NCBI GenBank assembly: GCA_028679325.1
Contig: JAJRBS010000191.1
Span: 1 to 9,913 of the forward strand
Source of the DNA: Methanoregulaceae archaeon
Lineage (GTDB): Archaea > Halobacteriota > Methanomicrobia > Methanomicrobiales > Methanospirillaceae
Direction of reading: 5' to 3'
Length of the DNA: 9,913 nucleotides
The position numbers were made by a program, and so were the translations under genes. The notes under the pieces were generated by a model. That model did no database searches and was not told where the DNA came from. It saw nothing but the letters and a program-made list of their open reading frames with translations. Of this stretch, positions 1 to 5,437 are shown one piece after another (position 1 is the first letter of the stretch; each line of letters opens with the position of its first letter).

Positions 1-932
1 TAGCTGATCAGGGCCACCGCCGCCATGAAGAAGGGGAAGACGATCACCCGCGAGAGGCTGGAGCGGTCATGGAAGTAGTTGTCGATCACGATCCCGACCG
101 AGGCTACGATCCCGGCCAGTCCGAACCAGAGCACCGACCCGTACACGAACAGCAGGATGTAGAGGAGGATGCCGGCCTCGGTGTAGTAGAGGAGAATGTC
201 CATCAGCCCCACGACGATTCCGATGATCACCAGCAGGATGCCGGCGATGTAGGTCACGAAAGAGAAACGGGCCCTTGTCGCTGAGGTTCGGAGCGCATCG
301 GCAAATCCCCTGAAGGTGTCGTCGATACCAAAACCCCGGTAGAGGAGGAAGATACCGATGGCAGTCACCACGATCACCAGGGCAAGGCCGGTCTGCCCGA
401 GGAAGTAGGCGATGGGGTAGACCAGCAATAGCAGGCCGAGGGGGACCAGCACCAGCCGGGCCACCTTTGGGTCATTGAAGAACTTCTTGAGCAGGTAGTA
501 GGTCCCTTCAAGGTTCGGGAGCTGGGAGACGATAACTCTCTGGATACCGGAGACCGGGACCCGGGACTGGACGATGGGGAGGACGAACTCGTCCTCGGCG
601 CCATCGGTCACAACGATGCACGCCGCAGCAGCGGTGTCCTTCACCAGCTTCTCGATTGAGGCCGCGATCTTCCGGTCACCTTCGAGCATGTTCATGTGGT
701 TCCCGGAGACCACCGCCACCTCCACAGCCTCGCCCCTGGCTGCGAGCTCGTCATAGACCTTGATGGCCTGGAAGATGGCATTCACATCAGAGTCCTCGGG
801 ATCGGCGAGGGCCAGGGTGTTTGCGGCCCGCAGGCAGGCCGCCCGGCCGACCACAGGGCTCACTACGTTGCCTTTAAAGCCGATATCATCGTCGCGATCG
901 ACACAGAGAACCAGTGTCAGCCCTGGCTGCAT
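1..932 (-). CDS. DUF373 family integral membrane protein (C-terminal end outside window)
   Basis: The reading frame stays open from an ATG at 932 to the left edge, giving 310 complete codons. The ATG directly follows an in-frame TGA, so it is the first possible ATG. Residues 1-150 form a soluble domain that opens with a beta strand and an acidic patch (LVLCVDRDDDIGFKG). It also has the motifs SPVVGR (25-30), VVSGNH (74-79) and VVTDGAEDE (107-115). Hydrophobic segments follow at about 158-178, 181-200, 226-247, 252-276 and from 296 on. A soluble N-domain followed by a multi-pass membrane domain is the layout of archaeal DUF373 proteins, usually around 370-390 residues, so roughly 60-80 residues are probably missing. 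The biochemical function of the family is unknown. There is no Shine-Dalgarno; an AT-rich box 27 bp upstream suggests a leaderless transcript. The family call is from recalled motif similarity. Confidence 0.85.
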   Translation of the reverse strand, partial: MQPGLTLVLCVDRDDDIGFKGNVVSPVVGRAACLRAANTLALADPEDSDVNAIFQAIKVYDELAARGEAVEVAVVSGNHMNMLEGDRKIAASIEKLVKDTAAAACIVVTDGAEDEFVLPIVQSRVPVSGIQRVIVSQLPNLEGTYYLLKKFFNDPKVARLVLVPLGLLLLVYPIAYFLGQTGLALVIVVTAIGIFLLYRGFGIDDTFRGFADALRTSATRARFSFVTYIAGILLVIIGIVVGLMDILLYYTEAGILLYILLFVYGSVLWFGLAGIVASVGIVIDNYFHDRSSLSRVIVFPFFMAAVALIS

Positions 933-954
933 TCACAATAGTGTCGTAATGATT

Positions 955-963
955 CTATTAAAT
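955..963 (-). promoter_or_regulatory. Probable box A (TATA) promoter of the DUF373 gene
   Basis: Read on the minus strand the element is ATTTAATAG, centred 27 bp before the ATG at 932. That is the spacing expected for an archaeal TATA box on a leaderless transcript. It is flanked by an inverted repeat, CGTAAT (945-950) and ATTACG (965-970), which might be an operator. Confidence 0.5.
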
Positions 964-984
964 GATTACGTCGGTTCTTCAGCG

Positions 985-992
985 AAAAAAAA
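985..992 (-). terminator. T8 tract after the coiled-coil gene
   Basis: Read on the minus strand, eight T residues in a row start 4 nt after the TAA stop of the coiled-coil gene. Archaeal RNA polymerase terminates at such oligo-T tracts without needing a hairpin. The tract sits just upstream of the DUF373 promoter and would separate the two transcripts. Confidence 0.5.
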
Positions 993-995
993 GGT

Positions 996-1856
996 TTAAA
1001 TGAGTTTTGAGCGCTGGAGGAGGAGGATATCGTCCGTGGTGAGTTTCTCGCCGGCACGGAACATCTTGAAGAGGTGCTCTGCCTCCTTCCTGACCTGCTT
1101 CTGCTCTTTCGTGACCTTTGCCTTCCTGGTCTTCTTCCGGAGCCCCGAGATCACTTTGTCATAGTCGCGGAGCTCTTTTTGGCAGGCGATGAAGTACTTG
1201 TGCTCGGCATCTGCGGCTTCCTGAGCCTCGACAAAACTGCGGTGAGAGGCATCGGCTTCTTCGCGGGACTTGTCTGCCTTCCGATAGAAGTCCACCATCA
1301 TGTCATGGTGCTGCTGAGCGAGCTCGGCCATCTCCGTGACCTTGGCATGCATGTCGGAAGCCTCGCGCCGGAGATCCCGGGCCGTTCCGATCTTTGTCTT
1401 GATCTCCTTGTTCTGCTCGAGCTCGGCCTCCTGCTCCCGCATCGACTCCTTCATCTGCTTGATTTTGTCGATCAGTTCCCGTTCCTTGTCAGTGCTGATG
1501 ACCTCGGTCTGCTGTCGGAATTCAAGGTGCTCGATCTGCTTCTGAAGCTCTTTTAAACCCCGGTTCCTGATGCCCCCGTGCTCCTTCTTGAAAGACTCGA
1601 TCTCCTCGAACATGGCGTTGGCCTGCTCGTTGATATCGTTCCTCTGGTCTTTGAGGGCCTGGACCTCGTTGTTGTACTTGTCGCGGAGCTCCTTGTTTTT
1701 CTGGGCCTCGTCCACGAACTCGCGGGTCTGGTTGTTGAGGGTGTTTCTCTCCCGGGCGAACTTGCTCGCGGACGCGTTGAGCTCGTTTCTCCGGTTTTTA
1801 TGCTGTTCAGACTCGGCAAGAATCTTTTTTCTCTTATCAATCAGTTCGTTCAACAT
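996..1856 (-). CDS. Archaeal coiled-coil protein (COG1340-like)
   Basis: This 286-residue protein is almost entirely charged and helical, rich in Glu, Lys, Gln and Arg. Heptad-like stretches occupy about 1-92 and 105-250. A break near EHGGIRNRG (92-100) separates two coiled-coil arms. The segment after it (LEFRQQTEVISTDKERELI, about 111-129) resembles the conserved core of archaeal COG1340 proteins, which are sometimes misannotated as phosphoserine phosphatases. No phosphatase motif is present. The C-terminal tail (KLTTDDILLLQ, 271-281) looks like a short non-coiled binding hook. There is no signal peptide or membrane segment, so it is probably cytosolic. The start ATG at 1856 is preceded by a weak Shine-Dalgarno-like GGCAGGTAG. 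It lies downstream of ftsZ on the same strand but 427 bp away, so it probably has its own promoter. The function is unknown; a structural or scaffold role is inference. Confidence 0.8.
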   Translation of the reverse strand: MLNELIDKRKKILAESEQHKNRRNELNASASKFARERNTLNNQTREFVDEAQKNKELRDKYNNEVQALKDQRNDINEQANAMFEEIESFKKEHGGIRNRGLKELQKQIEHLEFRQQTEVISTDKERELIDKIKQMKESMREQEAELEQNKEIKTKIGTARDLRREASDMHAKVTEMAELAQQHHDMMVDFYRKADKSREEADASHRSFVEAQEAADAEHKYFIACQKELRDYDKVISGLRKKTRKAKVTKEQKQVRKEAEHLFKMFRAGEKLTTDDILLLQRSKLI

Positions 1857-2074
1857 GCTCTACCTGCCTCGTGGAGACTATCCGTGGTCTGATGAAATGG
1901 ATTTACAGTCGACTGCCGGCATGTCCGAAAAGAGAACCCCCTTCCACCGTGAAGGTGACCGGGCACCGGACGCCGGGCGTCCAGAATTCTGCTCGAGCCC
2001 TTGTTCAACTGCCTGTTCATCGTGTTCAACTCCCGATACCAGAAGGGCCACAAACGGGCCCTCTCACACAGACC

Positions 2075-2102
2075 GTGAGGATAATCCCGTGGGGATTTTC
2101 AC
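2075..2102. repeat. Nested inverted repeat (hairpin)
   Basis: The inner arms AATCCC (2083-2088) and GGGATT (2092-2097) pair perfectly around a 3-nt loop. The outer arms GTGA (2075-2078) and TCAC (2099-2102) extend the stem across a small asymmetric internal loop. On the minus strand it lies about 25-30 bp downstream of an AT-rich box at 2122-2135, so it could form the 5' end of a transcript heading to the coiled-coil gene. Confidence 0.5.
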
Positions 2103-2144
2103 TTTATCTAAACGACGACTGGGGTATTAATAATTTCGTCGCTG

Positions 2145-2156
2145 CAAGAAAAAGAG
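2145..2156 (-). terminator. Possible T-rich terminator of the cdrS-ftsZ transcript
   Basis: On the minus strand the sequence reads CTCTTTTTCTTG, the first T-rich stretch after the ftsZ stop on that strand. It lies about 50 nt beyond the 9-bp hairpin at 2203-2235. Oligo-T stretches serve as archaeal terminators. This one would give ftsZ a 3' UTR of about 130 nt. Confidence 0.35.
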
Positions 2157-2202
2157 GATAATCAGGTATTATTTCCCGATTCCGCTTCAATTTGGTGGCG
2201 TT

Positions 2203-2235
2203 CCGGTAAGGATATGGTGGTGGCAGCCTTACCGG
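2203..2235. repeat. 9-bp perfect inverted repeat downstream of ftsZ
   Basis: The arms CCGGTAAGG (2203-2211) and CCTTACCGG (2227-2235) are exact reverse complements around a 15-nt loop rich in GGT. It lies about 50 bp past the ftsZ stop codon. On the plus strand it is followed by T-runs at 2267-2284; on the minus strand a T-run comes at 2149-2153. It could therefore be an mRNA 3'-end structure, or part of a plus-strand RNA. Confidence 0.6.
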
Positions 2236-2283
2236 GGGCAGTTGTCTATTTCAAGGTGGCTTCGTTGTTTTTTTGGTCTTTTT

Positions 2284-3438
2284 TCATCCTACCCATTCCA
2301 GAAGGTTACCTCCGCTGGTGAAGTCCCGTGACTTCCGGTTCTTGGGGAGCTGCGGGGCCTTGGGGTTCTCTATCTTCTTGGCCTCCTCCTCAAGGATGGT
2401 CTTATACGAGACACGGTTTCCAAGAATCTTTCCGCTCTGGACTCCGGTCATGATTGCGAGCACACGCACCTTGCCCTCCATCTCGTTCCTGACCCGTGCA
2501 CCCCAGATGACATCGGCGTGGGGGTCGAGTTCGTAGGTGAGCGAGGTGGCGATATCCTCTGCGTCCTGCAGGGTCAGGTCACTCCCGCCGGTGATGTGGA
2601 TGAGTGATCCGGTTGCTCCGCGGTAGTCGATATCGAGCATCGGGTTGCTCAGGCATTCCCTCACAACACTCTCAGCCTTGTTCTGCTGCTTGCTCTCTCC
2701 GACCAGCATCACCGCAACCCCTCCCTTGCTCATGATGGCCCGGACATCGGCGTAGTCGATATTGATGAGCGAGGGCTCGGTGATGGTCTCACTGATGCCC
2801 TTCACCGTCTCGCCGATGAGCTGGTCCATGACCGAGAAGGCCTGGCCGAGCGGCAGGTTCGGGACGAAATTCTTCAGGCGGTTGTTGTCAAGGACGATGA
2901 CCGAGTCGGCGTGGCTTGCCAGTGATTCCATACCCTCCTCTGCCCGGATGAGCCGGGCCTTCTCGACCTGGAAGGGGTAGCTGACCATGCCGACCACGAT
3001 TGCCCCCTGGTCCTTGGCGACCTGGGCCACAACCGGCGCCGACCCGGTTCCTGTTCCTCCACCCATCCCGGCAGTAATGAAGACGAGATCGGCGGAATCG
3101 AGAAGTGCCTCGAGTGTGGGCCGGGCCATCTCGGCGGCACGCTTCCCGACATCGGGATAACCGCCGGCTCCGAGACCCTTGGTGAGGGACTTGCCGATGA
3201 GTACTCTCTTGTCGGCCTGGATCATGTCCAGGTGCTGCTTGTCGGTGTTGATGGCGATGGTCTCCGCCCCGGAGACACCCATATGGTGGAGACGGTTGAC
3301 GGTGTTGTTCCCCGCTCCTCCGCAGCCGATGATCACTATCCGCGGCTGGCCGATGAAGTCGTCATCGACCGAGCCCTGGGTTTTCATCTCTTTCTCGATT
3401 TCTGCGTTCTTTAACGCTTCATTGATGATACTCTGCAT
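2284..3438 (-). CDS. ftsZ: Cell division protein FtsZ
   Basis: FtsZ is the tubulin-like GTPase that polymerises at midcell and organises the division ring. The 384-residue protein has the nucleotide-binding loop IIGCGGAGNN (36-45), the tubulin signature GGGTGTGSAP (126-135) and the catalytic T7 loop NIDYAD (226-231, with N226, D228, D231). A variable linker (about 341-375) precedes a short C-terminal tail, GGNLLEWVG, probably the docking site for ring anchors such as archaeal SepF. The start at 3438 was chosen because AGGAGGT lies 5 nt upstream and MQSIINEALKNA is a typical archaeal FtsZ N-terminus. An in-frame ATG at 3474 would add 12 residues inside the upstream gene. The cdrS stop lies in this Shine-Dalgarno, so translation is probably coupled. 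The N-terminus and the cdrS linkage hint at the FtsZ2 class, but this was not tested. Confidence 0.97.
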   Translation of the reverse strand: MQSIINEALKNAEIEKEMKTQGSVDDDFIGQPRIVIIGCGGAGNNTVNRLHHMGVSGAETIAINTDKQHLDMIQADKRVLIGKSLTKGLGAGGYPDVGKRAAEMARPTLEALLDSADLVFITAGMGGGTGTGSAPVVAQVAKDQGAIVVGMVSYPFQVEKARLIRAEEGMESLASHADSVIVLDNNRLKNFVPNLPLGQAFSVMDQLIGETVKGISETITEPSLINIDYADVRAIMSKGGVAVMLVGESKQQNKAESVVRECLSNPMLDIDYRGATGSLIHITGGSDLTLQDAEDIATSLTYELDPHADVIWGARVRNEMEGKVRVLAIMTGVQSGKILGNRVSYKTILEEEAKKIENPKAPQLPKNRKSRDFTSGGNLLEWVG

Positions 3439-3443
3439 TTCTG

Positions 3444-3450
3444 ACCTCCT
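3444..3450 (-). promoter_or_regulatory. Strong Shine-Dalgarno of ftsZ overlapping the cdrS stop
   Basis: On the minus strand AGGAGGT ends 5 nt before the ATG at 3438 and fixes the ftsZ start. The TAG stop of the upstream regulator (3451-3449) overlaps it, so ribosomes finishing that gene would reach the ftsZ start directly. Confidence 0.8.
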
Positions 3451-3625
3451 AAACTTTAAATGAAACCTGGTCACTCTCTTTTAGGACACGTGCCGCATGT
3501 TTCTCGATAAGTTGTCGAACCGCATACCGGACCGCTTCAGAGACGGTTGGAAACTCCCCCGCTTCCACCATCTGTTCAAGGGTCTCGATTTGCTGGTCGG
3601 GAAGTCTGAGCGTGATGCGTTTCAT
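3449..3625 (-). CDS. cdrS: CdrS-like ribbon-helix-helix transcription regulator
   Basis: This 58-residue protein is a minimal ribbon-helix-helix (CopG/MetJ fold) DNA-binding protein. The strand RITLRLPD (3-10) would pair with its partner in the dimer and insert into the DNA major groove. Helix 1 (QQIETLEQMVEAG, 11-23), the turn FPTVSEA (25-31) and helix 2 (VRYAVRQLIEKHA, 32-44) complete the fold. The start at 3625 is preceded by TTTGGAGAC and begins right at the fold; an upstream in-frame ATG at 3670 would add 15 unrelated residues. The gene sits directly upstream of ftsZ. In Haloferax volcanii the RHH protein CdrS is encoded in an operon with ftsZ2 and controls division genes, so orthology is likely from context and size. 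Autoregulation through the palindromic sites upstream is inferred. Confidence 0.85.
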   Translation of the reverse strand: MKRITLRLPDQQIETLEQMVEAGEFPTVSEAVRYAVRQLIEKHAARVLKESDQVSFKV

Positions 3626-3640
3626 GTGTGTCTCCAAAGT

Positions 3641-3702
3641 TCTGACATATGGCAGACAATTGTCTGACATTTGTCAGTCATTGAGCTTCCTTTTGTCTGA
3701 CT
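3641..3702. promoter_or_regulatory. Cluster of TCTGAC half-sites and palindromes (putative CdrS operator)
   Basis: The perfect 14-bp palindrome CAGACAATTGTCTG lies at 3653-3666. CTGACA-TT-TGTCAG at 3664-3677 overlaps it by 3 bp. Forward copies of TCTGAC(A/T) begin at 3641, 3663 and 3696, which are 22 and 33 bp apart, or two and three turns if a turn is counted as 11 bp. Paired and phased short half-sites are typical of ribbon-helix-helix operators. The array lies immediately upstream of the cdrS start codon, between it and the strong TATA element. The identity of the binding protein is inference. Confidence 0.6.
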
Positions 3703-3730
3703 AACGCAGATGAATGCTACTAGAACACAA

Positions 3731-3745
3731 GAGTATATAAAATTT
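3731..3745. promoter_or_regulatory. Strong TATA element between the divergent cdrS-ftsZ and cobD-cobY units
   Basis: On the plus strand TATATAAAA occupies 3734-3742 and runs into TTTT. On the minus strand the same stretch reads TTTTATATA. Either direction gives a good archaeal box A. Leftward it predicts a start near 3712 and a leader of about 85 nt for cdrS containing the TCTGAC array. Rightward it predicts a start near 3765 for cobD. A second plus-strand box (CTTTAATG, 3768-3775) could give a shorter cobD leader. Confidence 0.55.
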
Positions 3746-3747
3746 TC

Positions 3748-3788
3748 GATGCCCGGGGATGACCATACTTTAATGGTTCCGGGGCATC
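3748..3788. repeat. Imperfect dyad between the TATA element and cobD
   Basis: The outer arms GATGCCC (3748-3754) and GGGCATC (3782-3788) are exact reverse complements. Inside them ACCAT (3762-3766) pairs with ATGGT (3773-3777). The dyad covers the predicted cobD transcription start and the secondary box at 3768-3775. It could be a DNA operator, or an RNA hairpin if transcription starts further upstream. Confidence 0.45.
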
Positions 3789-3805
3789 CACATTTTGAGA
3801 GGAAC

Positions 3806-4807
3806 GTGAATACCAAGACCGCACCTGAGAAGGTCGTCCATGGCGGGAAGATCAGGAAGGTGCTCGGCGAGACCGCGAGGCCGGTCATCGATTTTTCTGC
3901 AAACTTAAACCCGGCCCCTCCGGTCGTATCCCCTGATTTTTCCTTCCGGCACCTTGCCAGTTACCCGGATGACCAGTATATTGTCCTGAAGGATGCACTG
4001 TCCGGGGTCTTCGGGAGGCCTGCCGAAGAGATCGCAGTTGGGAACGGCTCAATAGAGCTGATCCGGCTCTTCGCCCTAGCTGCCATCTCTGAAGGAGACC
4101 GGGTGAGGATCCCGCAACCCACCTTCGGAGAGTACGAGTTCTCGGCACGCCTGGCCGGGGGTATTCCTGCAAGGGTTGGGGAGCCTTCCGCGGTCACCTT
4201 CATCTGCAACCCAAACAACCCCACCGGGGAACTGCTCCGGCGGCAGGACCTGCTCACGATACGAAAAGAGGTTGAAAGCGACGGAGGAATCCTCTTTCTG
4301 GACGAGGCCTTCATCGAGCTTGCAGACCCCCGGGAGAGCCTGGCCGGATCACGGGAACCGGCGCTCTTCGTTCTGCGCTCGCTCACCAAGTCTTTCGCCG
4401 TACCGGGGATACGGTTCGGGTACGCCTTTGGCGAACCGGACCTGATCTCCCGGATTGAGGCCCTGCGCCCTCCCTGGAGTGTCAATGCCTTCGCCGAGCA
4501 ATACGCCCTGGCGGCGCTGGAACGCTACAGTGACCTCGAATATTCCCGGAACTATATCTCCCGGGAACGGGAGTGGCTGGTCCGGCGCATGTCGGCTCTG
4601 GGGATCGATATCCACCCCTCGTCGGTAAATTTCCTTCTCCTGACACTTCAGGGGGAGGTCCCCGGGCTTTGTGCATCCCTCCTGACGAGGGGTATCCTTG
4701 TCCGTGACTGCCGGTCCTTCGGACTTCCCCGGAGTATCCGGGTGGCGGTCCGGACCCATGACGAGAACATCCTGCTCATCGAGGCCCTGGAAGAATGCTT
4801 GCCCTGA
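3806..4807 (+). CDS. cobD: CobD-like PLP-dependent L-threonine-O-3-phosphate decarboxylase
   Basis: This fold-type I PLP enzyme of the HisC/CobD family has 333 residues from the chosen GTG. Visible are HGG near the N-terminus (12-14), DFSANLNP (29-36), NPNNPTG (135-141), the PLP-ring aspartate in LDEAF (D166), the Schiff-base lysine in SLTKSFAVPGIRFGY (K195) and C-terminal arginines in SIRVAVR. CobD makes (R)-1-amino-2-propanol phosphate from threonine phosphate for the cobalamin linker. Histidinol-phosphate aminotransferase (HisC) is the main alternative. CobD is preferred because cobY follows with a 13-bp overlap and the DFSANLNP N-terminal style is CobD-like. ATGs at 3710, 3749 and 3773 are in frame, but the first lies upstream of the TATA box. 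The GTG at 3806 follows GAGAGGAAC, a close-set Shine-Dalgarno. The start is therefore uncertain. Confidence 0.8.
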   Translation: MNTKTAPEKVVHGGKIRKVLGETARPVIDFSANLNPAPPVVSPDFSFRHLASYPDDQYIVLKDALSGVFGRPAEEIAVGNGSIELIRLFALAAISEGDRVRIPQPTFGEYEFSARLAGGIPARVGEPSAVTFICNPNNPTGELLRRQDLLTIRKEVESDGGILFLDEAFIELADPRESLAGSREPALFVLRSLTKSFAVPGIRFGYAFGEPDLISRIEALRPPWSVNAFAEQYALAALERYSDLEYSRNYISREREWLVRRMSALGIDIHPSSVNFLLLTLQGEVPGLCASLLTRGILVRDCRSFGLPRSIRVAVRTHDENILLIEALEECLP

Positions 4808-5376
4808 TCCTTGCCGGCGGGAGTGGTTCCCGGCTCGATCTCGGGGAGAAGCCGCTGGTCACTATCCGGGGCGAGCCGATGGTCGGGCACGTGATCAGGG
4901 CCTTTCTGTCCGGTGGCTACGAGCCGGTTGTGATCCTCTCTGACAGGACCCCTTTCACCCGAAACTGGTGTCGTGCTCATAATATAGAGTACCTGGTGGC
5001 ATCAGGGACCGGGTATGTCCCCGACATCGCCGAGGCCGTCTCCGTCCTCGACGAGGAAGGCTCCTTCTTCACCTGCGTCGCCGACCTTCCCTGCATAACC
5101 CCCCGGATCATCGGGGAGGTCGAGGACCGCTACCGTAAGTCAGGGAAGGAGGCCTGCTCGGTCTGGGTTCCGCAGAGCATCGGAGGCCGGGACATCTACG
5201 CGGATGAGGTTGAAGGGGTCATGGCATGCCCGGCAGGCCTGAACATCCTCAGGGGGGACGCGATCGATCGGCCACAGGAGGAACTCCGGCTCCTGATCAG
5301 AGACCGGCGGCTGGCCTTCAATATCAATACCCGGGAGGAACTCGCCGCGGTGAAGTCCCTTCTTGGAGACCATTAA
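4795..5376 (+). CDS. cobY: GTP:adenosylcobinamide-phosphate guanylyltransferase CobY
   Basis: CobY is the archaeal, non-orthologous replacement for bacterial CobU. It transfers GMP to adenosylcobinamide phosphate, giving the activated intermediate that CobS joins to the lower-ligand nucleoside. The 193-residue protein matches the family length. It opens with the nucleotidyltransferase signature LILAGGSGSRL (4-14) followed by GEKPLV (17-22), where K19 is the expected phosphate-contacting lysine. It continues with SGTGYVPDIAEA (70-81) and the metal-site-like VADLP (95-99). The general resemblance is to MobA/GlmU-type Rossmann nucleotidyltransferases. The N-terminus and the GTGYVPDIAEA region fit CobY best. 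The ATG lies 13 bp inside the end of cobD, so the pair is translationally coupled. There is only a weak ribosome site. Confidence 0.85.
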   Translation: MLALILAGGSGSRLDLGEKPLVTIRGEPMVGHVIRAFLSGGYEPVVILSDRTPFTRNWCRAHNIEYLVASGTGYVPDIAEAVSVLDEEGSFFTCVADLPCITPRIIGEVEDRYRKSGKEACSVWVPQSIGGRDIYADEVEGVMACPAGLNILRGDAIDRPQEELRLLIRDRRLAFNINTREELAAVKSLLGDH

Positions 5377-5400
5377 AGGCGTTTCCGACGGGATGCCGGA

Positions 5401-5408
5401 TATATTAT
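5401..5408 (+). promoter_or_regulatory. Box A promoter of the ornithine cyclodeaminase gene
   Basis: TATATTAT begins 37 bp before the ATG at 5438 and is preceded by CCGGA. No Shine-Dalgarno precedes the ATG (TATAGCTATG), so a leaderless or very short-leader transcript separate from cobD-cobY is likely. Confidence 0.5.
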
Positions 5409-5437
5409 GATGGATCATCGCCCACTCCTGTATAGCT

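Larger units (their letters stand above)
1857..2283. other. 427-bp gene-free gap with several hairpins
   Basis: No convincing protein gene lies between ftsZ and the coiled-coil gene. Perfect short inverted repeats occur at 1968-1982 (GGACGC, 3-nt loop, GCGTCC), 2044-2062 (AGGGCC, 7-nt loop, GGCCCT), 2075-2102 (nested) and 2203-2235 (9-bp arms). AT-rich box-like sequences lie at 2103-2113 and 2122-2135. The hexamer TGTTCA recurs at 2002, 2014 and 2023. The gap could hold the ftsZ 3' UTR, a long leader for the coiled-coil gene, or a small RNA. No known RNA family was recognised; RNase P, SRP and complete C/D-box patterns were looked for and not found. Confidence 0.5.

Noticed and set aside
1074..1556. 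Antisense frame of 160 codons in the coiled-coil gene.
   Set aside because: It is a Leu-rich mirror of the Glu/Lys-rich coiled-coil codons; the minus-strand protein clearly explains the region.
1888..1910. TGATGA resembling the C box of a C/D-box guide RNA.
   Set aside because: The base before it is not a purine and no CTGA D or D' box lies at the needed distance.
1850..2053. Minus-strand frame of up to 67 codons ahead of the coiled-coil gene, with an inner ATG start (56 codons) whose stop overlaps the coiled-coil ATG.
   Set aside because: Third codon positions are only about 60% GC, lower than in the confident genes. There is no clear ribosome site and the residues look random. A regulatory uORF is not excluded.
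2214..2321. Plus-strand 35-codon frame encoding a hydrophobic peptide (start MVVAALPGAV).
   Set aside because: The hydrophobicity comes from T-runs, it overlaps the 3' end of ftsZ in antisense, its start lies in the hairpin loop and the ribosome site is too close.
3653..3677. Palindromes considered as a mobile-element end or attachment site.
   Set aside because: There is no transposase, integrase or target duplication nearby. The position in front of an RHH regulator fits an operator better.
3710..3805. In-frame extension giving the CobD-like protein 32 more N-terminal residues.
   Set aside because: It would begin upstream of the strong TATA box and covers the dyad. The extra residues precede the usual N-terminus of the family.
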